Positions 1-5,024 of a stretch of DNA of 5,024 nucleotides are shown in pieces; position 1 is the stretch's first letter, and the number at the start of each line of letters is the position of its first letter. The DNA lies in the NCBI GenBank assembly GCA_017399325.1, contig JAFQDY010000118.1:1-5024 (forward strand), given 5' to 3'. The stretch comes from Oscillospiraceae bacterium (GTDB lineage Bacteria > Bacillota > Clostridia > Oscillospirales > Oscillospiraceae). The notes under the pieces were generated by a model that made no database searches, was not told the origin of the DNA, and worked only from the letters and a program-made list of their open reading frames with translations. Made by a program: the position numbers and the translations under genes.

Positions 1-222
1 AATTTTAACAGTTTTTAACGCGTAGATCCCGGCAATTTCTTTTTCTGCCTGCTCCAAGAATCTTGCCGGTATGTAGCGCTCGGAATGGACAGTAACCGCC
101 ACTTTTCTCAATTCCGGGTCAATATCCGCAGCAACAATGGCCGCCTGAGAAAACGCCTCTTTCAAGGCTTCAGGCGGCGCATAGTCCGAGAACATATTCA
201 GTAAATACACCTGTTCGCGCAT
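1..222 (-). CDS. polC: DNA polymerase III PolC-type alpha subunit, N-terminal fragment (runs off the left edge)
   Basis: Reading from ATG at 222 gives 74 uninterrupted codons that continue past base 1, so only the amino terminus is present. The peptide begins MREQVYLLNMFSDY and ends LKTVKI at the edge. Its later half (about residues 28-74) alternates short hydrophobic strands (VAVTVHSERYI) with an amphipathic helix (FLEQAEKEIAGIY). This resembles the small N-terminal domain that precedes the OB-fold, exonuclease and polymerase parts of PolC; none of those catalytic parts is visible here. PolC is the replicative polymerase of low-GC Gram-positive bacteria and commonly follows ispG in Clostridia. 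An AGAGGA ribosome binding site (227-232) overlaps the ispG stop codon and lies 4 nt before the ATG, supporting this start. The assignment rests on weak similarity recalled from the family plus strong gene-order context; a different protein is possible but less likely. Confidence 0.8.
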   Translation of the reverse strand, partial: MREQVYLLNMFSDYAPPEALKEAFSQAAIVAADIDPELRKVAVTVHSERYIPARFLEQAEKEIAGIYALKTVKI

Positions 223-232
223 AGCATCCTCT
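223..232 (-). promoter_or_regulatory. Ribosome binding site of polC
   Basis: AGAGGA at 227-232 takes its first base from the ispG stop codon and lies 4 nt before the ATG at 222. It fixes the start of the partial polC reading frame. An ATG at 225-227 is out of frame and too close to this site to be the start. Confidence 0.65.
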
Positions 233-1269
233 TACATTGCTTCAATTCTTTCAAGTAGTGCAGGAAGCAGTTCATCATATGGCAATTTGCAGATCTGCTG
301 CCCTTTTTCAAACAGCATACCGCAACCGTCGCCGCCGGCAATGCCAATGTCTGCTTCCCGGGCTTCACCGGGCCCATTCACAACGCAGCCCATAACCGCC
401 ACGGTGATGGGTTTGCTGCAATTTTTCAGCGCCTCATCGACCTGGTTTACAAGGCCGATCAAGTCGATCTGCGTGCGGCCGCAAGTGGGACAGGAAATGA
501 TATTCACGCCCTCTTTCCGCAGGCCTGCGGCCTTTAAGATGTCCTTTGCCGCATAGACCTCCTCCACCGGGTCATCGGTCAGGCTCACACGAATCGTATC
601 ACCGATTCCGTCCAACAAAAGCGCACCGATTCCCATTGCTGACTTCATAAGTCCCATTCGGACAGGACCGGTCTCGGTCACGCCGATGTGAATGGGATAA
701 TCGTATTTACTTCTAAAAAGGCGGGCTGCCGCCACCATTGTGGGCACATTGGAAGACTTCATAGAAACGCAAGTGTCATAAAACCCAAACTTTTCCAAAA
801 GTTCCAAATGCTGAATCGCGCTTTCAACCAAGGCTTCAGCCGTAGGGTGCCCGTACTTTTCTAATAGTTTTTTATCCAAACTGCCGCCGTTTACACCGAT
901 ACGAATGGGTATCTTCTTTTCTTTACAAGTCGAAACCACCGCCTGTACCCGATCTTCGCCACCGATATTGCCGGGGTTGATGCGGATCTTGGATGCGCCG
1001 GACTCTGCCGCCATCAACGCCAGTTTATAGTCAAAATGTATATCGGCAACCAAGGGCAAGGGCGATTCTTTGCAGATCTCACCGAAACTGCGGGCTGCCT
1101 CCTGATCGGGAACGGCCAACCGCGCGATTTGACAACCGACAGCGGCAAGTTGCCGCAACTGGCGCAAAGATCCCTCTACATCTGTGGTTTTTGTATTGAG
1201 CATAGACTGGATCACGACCGGCGCGCCACCGCCCATAGGAACACCGCCCACCCATATCTGTCTGGTCAT
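232..1269 (-). CDS. ispG: 4-hydroxy-3-methylbut-2-en-1-yl diphosphate synthase (IspG/GcpE)
   Basis: IspG converts 2-C-methyl-D-erythritol 2,4-cyclodiphosphate to HMBPP, the penultimate step of the MEP isoprenoid pathway, in the cytoplasm with a [4Fe-4S] cluster. The 345-residue protein is typical of the short bacterial form without the plant-type insertion. It opens with the family pattern TRQIWVGGVPMGGGAPV and QSMLNTKTTD (residues 2-30), followed by a TIM-barrel region with VADIHFDYKLAL (about 74-85) and KIRINPGNIG (94-103). The C-terminal cluster domain has CPTCGR with Cys260 and Cys263, then VMGCVVNGPGEA with Cys295 and Glu302, matching the three-Cys plus Glu cluster ligands known for the family. 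The ATG at 1269 lies 7 nt after AGAAGG (1277-1282), a ribosome binding site overlapping the end of rseP. The gene sits 4 nt after rseP and 9 nt before polC. No residue expected to be essential appears missing. Confidence 0.98.
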   Translation of the reverse strand: MTRQIWVGGVPMGGGAPVVIQSMLNTKTTDVEGSLRQLRQLAAVGCQIARLAVPDQEAARSFGEICKESPLPLVADIHFDYKLALMAAESGASKIRINPGNIGGEDRVQAVVSTCKEKKIPIRIGVNGGSLDKKLLEKYGHPTAEALVESAIQHLELLEKFGFYDTCVSMKSSNVPTMVAAARLFRSKYDYPIHIGVTETGPVRMGLMKSAMGIGALLLDGIGDTIRVSLTDDPVEEVYAAKDILKAAGLRKEGVNIISCPTCGRTQIDLIGLVNQVDEALKNCSKPITVAVMGCVVNGPGEAREADIGIAGGDGCGMLFEKGQQICKLPYDELLPALLERIEAM

Positions 1270-1273
1270 AATA

Positions 1274-2326
1274 TCACCTTCTGAAGATCACAAAAATATC
1301 CTTAAAAAGTATAAAAGCCATAAGTGCCAACAACAAGACCATACCCACACCGTGAATATAGCCTTCATATTTGGCATCCAGTTTCTTCTTCGTAACGCCT
1401 TCGATGGCGCAGGTCAGTAAAAGACCCAGCACCCGTCCCCCATCCAGTGCAGGAATGGGGAGCATATTCATCACTGACAGATTAATGGCAATAAAACCGC
1501 CGAAGTACAGCATATTCAGGATCGCATCCATCGTCGTGTCGGATGCCGCCGCAGTATCCGACATCATCTGCACAATGCCGACCGGGCCGGTCATATCCTG
1601 AATTCCTGCCTGTCCGGACACCAGCATAACCAAACTCAAACGGACATTCCGCACCACATTGATGACGGAATTCCAGATATATTGCAGTTTATTGCCGAAT
1701 GTGGCATCCACCACACCAAAGGAAAAACCGTAACGCTCGGTCTTCTCGTTGGGAAACAGGTGTTTTTCCATCACATAGTCTTCAAAAACCACCTTTTTGC
1801 CGTCCCGAAGCACGACGATATCGTGGGTATCACCGGGATTTAATTGCAGGATCATTGAGAAATCTGACTGGGTGTAGATCCTCTCACCATCGACTTTATA
1901 TAATTCGTCGCCAACCTGCAGGCCGCCCTCACGCACCACAGTACAACCTGTTTCCACCTTGTCGATCGTGGGTGTAACAAACTGCTTGGCCGGGGCAAAT
2001 ACAATGGCCATAATGAGAAATCCTGCCACAAAGTTCATAAAAGAACCGGCAACAAGAATGATCAGCCGTTTCCACCAGGCCGCTTTCTGGAACGAACCGG
2101 GGTCATCGGTGTCCTCATTTTCGCCCTCCATTGCGCAGTAGCCGCCAATGGGAATGCATCGGATAGAATACAAGGTCTCGCCTACCTGCTTTTTGAAGAT
2201 GGCAGGGCCCATAAACATAGAAAATTCGTTGACCCGGACGCCCGATGCTTTTGCTGCCAAAAAGTGGCCCAGTTCATGGACAAATATGAGTATACTGAAC
2301 AACAGAATTGCAAAGATAATCGTCAT
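1274..2326 (-). CDS. rseP: RseP/RasP-type site-2 intramembrane zinc metalloprotease
   Basis: This is a membrane-embedded protease of the M50B family. Known members cleave transmembrane segments of anti-sigma factors, cell-division proteins and leftover signal peptides (RseP in E. coli, RasP in Bacillus); the substrate here is unknown. With the ATG start it has 350 residues. Transmembrane segment 1 carries the zinc site H17-E18-L-G-H21. The conserved IPIGGY (59-63 region) and AGSFMNF (93-99) follow. A single PDZ domain spans about 118-185 (GLQVGDELYKVDGERI). TGPVGI (246-251) and the third zinc ligand Asp295 in LPIPALDGG lie before the last hydrophobic helix. One PDZ and about 350 residues fit Gram-positive homologues; E. 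coli RseP has two PDZ domains and about 450 residues. ATG 2326 is preferred over TTG 2329 because GAGG (2333-2336) lies 6 nt before the ATG but only 3 nt before the TTG. It follows dxr by 12 nt and precedes ispG by 4 nt. Confidence 0.95.
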   Translation of the reverse strand: MTIIFAILLFSILIFVHELGHFLAAKASGVRVNEFSMFMGPAIFKKQVGETLYSIRCIPIGGYCAMEGENEDTDDPGSFQKAAWWKRLIILVAGSFMNFVAGFLIMAIVFAPAKQFVTPTIDKVETGCTVVREGGLQVGDELYKVDGERIYTQSDFSMILQLNPGDTHDIVVLRDGKKVVFEDYVMEKHLFPNEKTERYGFSFGVVDATFGNKLQYIWNSVINVVRNVRLSLVMLVSGQAGIQDMTGPVGIVQMMSDTAAASDTTMDAILNMLYFGGFIAINLSVMNMLPIPALDGGRVLGLLLTCAIEGVTKKKLDAKYEGYIHGVGMVLLLALMAFILFKDIFVIFRR

Positions 2327-2338
2327 CAAAGACCTCGC
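2327..2338 (-). promoter_or_regulatory. Ribosome binding site deciding the rseP start
   Basis: The 12-nt gap between the dxr stop and ATG 2326 holds GAGGT at 2332-2336. The core GAGG is 6 nt from ATG 2326 but only 3 nt from TTG 2329, so the ATG is the better start. The choice changes the protein by a single residue. Confidence 0.65.
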
Positions 2339-3490
2339 TTATTTCATAACCTCCCTGCGAACAACGACGCGAGCGTAAGCGTCCGCTTCGAGAATTTGTT
2401 CCAGGGTGGGATTTTTTACAAATGGAGTGGCATCCACCGCTTTGGATACCAGATCATAGATGTCATAAAAGCCGATTTCGTCATTTAGGAACATGGCGAC
2501 CGCTTCCTCGTTGGCGCCGTTCATAGCCGGGCAGACCGTGCCGCCCTGTTCAGCGCATTTGCGGGCCAGCGCAAGGCAAGGGAACGCTTCCATATCCGGC
2601 GCAGAGAATGTCAGGCTTCCGCAGGTAAGCAAGTCAAGCCGGTCCACAGGACAAGGCATACGCTCCGGGTATGTCACAGCCAGTTGAATGGGAAGCCGCA
2701 TATCCGGGCTGTCCAACTGGGCCATAACCGCCCCATCGGTAAACTCCACCATAGAATGGACGATGCTCTGACGATGGATCAGCACATCCACCTGCTCCAA
2801 GGGCAAGTCATACAGCCGCATTGCCTCGATCACTTCAAGGCCTTTGTTCATAAGCGTCGCGCAGTCCACGGTGATCTTCGGTCCCATCTTCCAGTTGGGA
2901 TGGCGCAGGGCATCTGCCTTTGTAACATTCGCAAGGGCCTGCTTCTCCATTCCGAAAAAAGGTCCGCCGGAACAGGTCAGAATGATCCGCTTGATCTCTT
3001 TCTTACTATGATTGCCCATTAAGCACTGAAAAATCGCAGAATGTTCGGAATCCACAGGAATAATTTCCGTGCCAAACCGCTTTGCTTCCGCCATTACCAG
3101 TTCACCGGCACACACCAGCGTTTCCTTATTGGCAAGGCCGATCCGCTTTCCCGCCGAAATCGCTGCAAGGGTGGGTTTTAATCCAACCATACCCACAACG
3201 GCAGTGATCACGCAATCCGCTTCCTCAATGGTTGCAGCCTCGATCAGACCCGACTCTCCCCAACTGACCCTCGTGGGCAGATCGGAAATCGCGTCGCGCA
3301 ATTCTTTCGCTGCTGCCTGCGTTGCCATAACTGCCAGTTTGGGCAGATATTTCCTGCACTGCGCAGCCATTCTCTCTACGCTTGTGCCGGCTGTCAGCGC
3401 CGCAACAGGAATATTCAAATTGTCAACAATATCCAGCGTTTGCCGGCCAATAGAACCGGTTGACCCCAGAATACTGATTGAACGCACCAT
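2339..3490 (-). CDS. dxr: 1-deoxy-D-xylulose 5-phosphate reductoisomerase
   Basis: Dxr (IspC) rearranges and reduces DXP to 2-C-methyl-D-erythritol 4-phosphate with NADPH and a divalent metal. It is the first committed MEP-pathway step and the target of fosmidomycin. The 383-residue length is normal. The N-terminal Rossmann fold has GSTGSIG at residues 9-15; LANKETLV spans 119-126. Metal ligands are seen as Asp147 and Glu149 in PVDSEHSAIFQ and Glu219 in ATLMNKGLE. The flexible-loop and substrate motifs are recognisable: LTCSGGPF (171-178), HPNWKMGPKITVD (197-209), IHRQSIVHSM (238-247) and MNGANEEAVA (323-332). IHRQS has Arg where many homologues have Pro (IHPQS). The ATG overlaps the cdsA stop codon by one base (TAATG), with a rather weak GGTGGTGAG upstream, so translation probably depends in part on ribosomes finishing cdsA. 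ispG, another enzyme of the same pathway, lies two genes downstream. Confidence 0.98.
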   Translation of the reverse strand: MVRSISILGSTGSIGRQTLDIVDNLNIPVAALTAGTSVERMAAQCRKYLPKLAVMATQAAAKELRDAISDLPTRVSWGESGLIEAATIEEADCVITAVVGMVGLKPTLAAISAGKRIGLANKETLVCAGELVMAEAKRFGTEIIPVDSEHSAIFQCLMGNHSKKEIKRIILTCSGGPFFGMEKQALANVTKADALRHPNWKMGPKITVDCATLMNKGLEVIEAMRLYDLPLEQVDVLIHRQSIVHSMVEFTDGAVMAQLDSPDMRLPIQLAVTYPERMPCPVDRLDLLTCGSLTFSAPDMEAFPCLALARKCAEQGGTVCPAMNGANEEAVAMFLNDEIGFYDIYDLVSKAVDATPFVKNPTLEQILEADAYARVVVRREVMK

Positions 3491-3502
3491 TATCTCACCA
3501 CC
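3488..3502 (-). promoter_or_regulatory. cdsA/dxr stop-start overlap (TAATG) with weak ribosome binding site
   Basis: The last base of the minus-strand TAA of cdsA and the first base of the dxr ATG share one base at 3490. Upstream is only GGTGGTGAG (3494-3502), a poorer match to the anti-Shine-Dalgarno than the sites of cdsA or ispG. Known behaviour of such overlaps suggests translational coupling; this is inferred from the layout, not shown. Confidence 0.55.
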
Positions 3503-4305
3503 AAAGGAATTAAAAGTGTAAGAACTTCTGTCAAAATCGCAACCACGACTACAGAATCAAATCTGTCCAAAATGCCGCCGTGACCGGGAATTAAATTGCC
3601 ATAATCTTTAATGCCTGCCTGCCGCTTGATGGCAGAAAAGCACAGATCGCCGAACACCGCGCCCAGGCTTCCCAATATACCGTAGGCCAGACCATTCGTA
3701 TAACTGATGTTCATATGAAATGCTTTTTGCAGTACATAGCAATAAAGCAACACACCTAAGATAGCGAACACAATGCCGCCAAAAAGTCCCTCGATCGTCT
3801 TCTTGGGGCTGATGTTGGGGGCTAATTTATGCTTGCCGAACAAAATGCCGGTAAAGTATGCGCCGGAATCGGACATAAACGCGATCACAAAGGGAATCAG
3901 CACCAAAAACCGTCCGTTTGCCCAAGTGAGCAGGCGCATAGGCGCTGTGATCAGATAAGGGATCAGCGCGCCGCCAACAAAGGTAACCGCCACATCTTTG
4001 AAAGAAGTTTGGCCGTGGGATAAGAGCAGTTCGCTGAAGCACAGGATAGTAAACACAAAAATACCCAGCATCGCCATAGGGTATGTACCCCAAAGGCCAC
4101 TCCAAAGGCCCATATACAGTGCCATTGCCATTGCATAAACTGTCAGCATTAAGTTATTGACAAGGCCGGTTTGCTTAATAAGTTCATAGGCGCTGATCAC
4201 CGCAATAATCGCAAACAGAACTGTGGCAAAGATCTTCGGCAATACCAGCACGAAGATCAGAAAGAGCGGCAAAAGCACCAATGCGGTAAGAATTCTCTTT
4301 TTCAC
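3490..4305 (-). CDS. cdsA: Phosphatidate cytidylyltransferase (CDP-diglyceride synthase)
   Basis: CdsA is an integral membrane enzyme that makes CDP-diacylglycerol from CTP and phosphatidic acid, the branch point for phosphatidylglycerol, cardiolipin and other phospholipids. The 271-residue protein starts MKKR followed by a series of hydrophobic segments, about eight in all by eye. Family motifs are present: DSGAYFTG (146-153), SPKKTIEG (166-173) and GDLCFSAIKR (219-228). The C-terminal signature runs from Ser224 and includes KD at 233-234, HGG at 242-244 and DR-FD at 247-250, which matches the CDS family pattern of acidic residues that bind metal and nucleotide. The start is GTG, chosen because a full GGAGGTG ribosome binding site lies 7 nt upstream inside the end of uppS and the product begins with the expected basic-then-hydrophobic sequence. 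It begins 2 nt after the uppS stop and its own stop overlaps the dxr start. Confidence 0.97.
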   Translation of the reverse strand: MKKRILTALVLLPLFLIFVLVLPKIFATVLFAIIAVISAYELIKQTGLVNNLMLTVYAMAMALYMGLWSGLWGTYPMAMLGIFVFTILCFSELLLSHGQTSFKDVAVTFVGGALIPYLITAPMRLLTWANGRFLVLIPFVIAFMSDSGAYFTGILFGKHKLAPNISPKKTIEGLFGGIVFAILGVLLYCYVLQKAFHMNISYTNGLAYGILGSLGAVFGDLCFSAIKRQAGIKDYGNLIPGHGGILDRFDSVVVVAILTEVLTLLIPLVVR

Positions 4306-4319
4306 GGTTAAGCACCTCC
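4303..4319 (-). promoter_or_regulatory. Strong ribosome binding site and GTG start of cdsA
   Basis: GGAGGTG at 4313-4319 lies 7 nt before GTG 4303-4305 and sits within the last codons of uppS. This near-perfect site supports the non-ATG start of cdsA. Confidence 0.75.
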
Positions 4320-5024
4320 AAACCGACGGTTGCGCAGGTTATACTCTGCGATCGCCTTATCCAAATCATCCGGTCCGAAATCCGGCCACAACACATCCAT
4401 AAACACGTACTCGGAATAAGCAGACTGCCACAACAGAAAATTGCTGGTACGCTGCTCACCGGAAGGACGGATGATCAGTTCCGGGTCGGGCACATCGGCG
4501 GAATACAAGTAGGAAGAAAGCAAATCTTCCGTCAATTCCTCAGGCTTACGCGCACCCTTTGCCACATCCTGGGCGAAGGCTCTTGCTGCCCGGACCAGTT
4601 CGTCCCGTCCGCCGTAGTTTAAGCAGAAATTCACCTGCACATCGTACGCGGCAGATCGGTTCTGTGCATCCAAACACAGTTTTTGCAATTTATCGGAAAG
4701 CCGGCTCAAATCCCCAAAAAAGCAGAACCGGACGCGATTTTTTTCCATATCCCGCAATGCCTCTTTCAGATAGGAACCCAGAAGGCGCATAATGCCGTTT
4801 ACTTCCTCGGCGGAGCGTTTCCAGTTCTCTGTGGAAAAGGCGTATACAGTCAAATATTCCACACCCAGGGTGCGGCAATAATTGGCGATCTTGCGAAAGG
4901 CTTCTGCGCCGGCGGCATGACCCGCAGTACGGGGCAGACCTCTCAACTTTGCCCAGCGGCCGTTACCATCCATAATAATAGCAATATGCCGGGGAACAGG
5001 CTGTTTATTCTCGTTTTCCAAAGG
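4308..5024 (-). CDS. uppS: Isoprenyl transferase / undecaprenyl diphosphate synthase (start unresolved at the right edge)
   Basis: UppS is a cis-prenyltransferase that adds eight IPP units to farnesyl diphosphate, giving the C55 lipid carrier of peptidoglycan and other wall polymers. Counting from TTG at 5021 gives 237 residues. The P-loop-like motif IIMDGNGRWAK has catalytic Asp18, followed by GHAAGAEAF (His35) and YAFSTENWKR (60-69). The C-terminal signature IIRPSGEQRTSNFLLWQ keeps Arg185, Arg191 and Ser193 for diphosphate binding, Glu204 of AYSE fits the magnesium ligand, and WPDF and the terminal RRFGG are typical. Pro186 replaces the Thr often found after the first Arg. The frame stays open to the edge. 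The TTG could be the start, but only three bases precede it, so no ribosome binding site can be checked and the protein may extend upstream; many homologues are 240-260 residues long. It is the first visible gene of the operon; frr or another translation gene often precedes it in related genomes. Confidence 0.97.
   Translation of the reverse strand, partial: PLENENKQPVPRHIAIIMDGNGRWAKLRGLPRTAGHAAGAEAFRKIANYCRTLGVEYLTVYAFSTENWKRSAEEVNGIMRLLGSYLKEALRDMEKNRVRFCFFGDLSRLSDKLQKLCLDAQNRSAAYDVQVNFCLNYGGRDELVRAARAFAQDVAKGARKPEELTEDLLSSYLYSADVPDPELIIRPSGEQRTSNFLLWQSAYSEYVFMDVLWPDFGPDDLDKAIAEYNLRNRRFGGA

Larger units (their letters stand above)
1..5024 (-). other. Single co-directional operon segment uppS-cdsA-dxr-rseP-ispG-polC
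   Basis: All six genes share one strand with junctions of +2, -1, +12, +4 and +9 nt. No hairpin followed by a T-run and no gap able to hold a promoter is present between genes, so the window is probably the interior of one transcript whose promoter lies beyond the right edge and whose end lies beyond the left edge. Internal promoters inside coding sequence cannot be excluded by eye. Confidence 0.8.

Noticed and set aside
788..803. Inverted repeat AACTTTT-CC-AAAAGTT
   Set aside because: The 7-bp arms have only a 2-nt loop, are A/T rich, lack a terminator T-run context and encode conserved-looking ispG residues; most likely chance.
1699..1977. 92-codon open frame on the plus strand
   Set aside because: Antisense to the PDZ region of rseP, with an Arg/Pro/His-rich translation and no supporting motif.
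2684..3022. 112-codon open frame on the plus strand
   Set aside because: Antisense to the conserved middle of dxr, rich in His/Arg as expected for a shadow frame, with no family motif.
3069..3521. 150-codon open frame on the plus strand
   Set aside because: It lies almost wholly antisense to dxr, whose motifs are intact; the translation is low in recognisable structure and is best explained as a codon-bias shadow.
3827..4105. 92-codon minus-strand frame inside cdsA
   Set aside because: Alternative frame of a membrane-protein gene; aromatic and Arg-rich translation is a frame-shift artefact of cdsA codons.
4184..4459. 91-codon minus-strand frame spanning the uppS/cdsA junction
   Set aside because: Out of frame with both well-supported genes and carries no recognisable domain.
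1..5024. Possibility of a hidden mobile element, CRISPR array, riboswitch or novel defence system
   Set aside because: Nearly every base lies within six core genes with intact motifs, the longest gap is 12 nt, and no direct repeats or foreign-looking segment were seen on either strand.

Overview
The window is a single, tightly packed run of six genes, all read from the minus strand, with no gap long enough to hold a promoter or terminator. In transcription order (right to left) it contains uppS (undecaprenyl diphosphate synthase, 5' end at or just beyond the right edge), cdsA (phosphatidate cytidylyltransferase), dxr (DXP reductoisomerase), rseP (site-2 intramembrane metalloprotease), ispG (HMBPP synthase) and the first 74 codons of a gene best read as polC (Gram-positive-type replicative DNA polymerase III alpha), which runs off the left edge.

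The order uppS-cdsA-dxr-rseP-ispG-polC is a familiar chromosomal arrangement in low-GC Gram-positive bacteria, especially Clostridia. A type III PolC, the single-PDZ form of RseP and strong GGAGG-type ribosome binding sites also point to the Bacillota. Base composition looks roughly balanced, which would suit a gut or rumen Oscillospiraceae/Ruminococcaceae-like clostridium. The class-level assignment is fairly safe; the family-level one is a guess.

Region by region: 1-222 polC N-terminus; 232-1269 ispG; 1274-2326 rseP; 2339-3490 dxr; 3490-4305 cdsA; 4308 to the right edge uppS. Junctions are +9, +4, +12, -1 and +2 nt, so the genes are almost certainly co-transcribed and probably partly translationally coupled. 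Three start codons deserve care: cdsA starts with GTG, rseP is better started at ATG 2326 than at the TTG one codon upstream, and the uppS start cannot be settled because its ribosome binding site would lie outside the window.

Functionally the genes link isoprenoid supply to envelope building. Dxr and IspG catalyse two steps of the MEP pathway that makes IPP and DMAPP. UppS condenses IPP into the C55 lipid carrier for peptidoglycan and other wall polymers. CdsA makes CDP-diacylglycerol for phospholipids. RseP cleaves membrane proteins such as anti-sigma factors and signal-peptide remnants. PolC joins chromosome replication to this growth-related group. All five nearly complete proteins keep the catalytic residues checked, and I saw no frameshift, insertion, mobile element, CRISPR array, RNA gene or other accessory system. 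This is an ordinary core-genome region; the findings below are minor.
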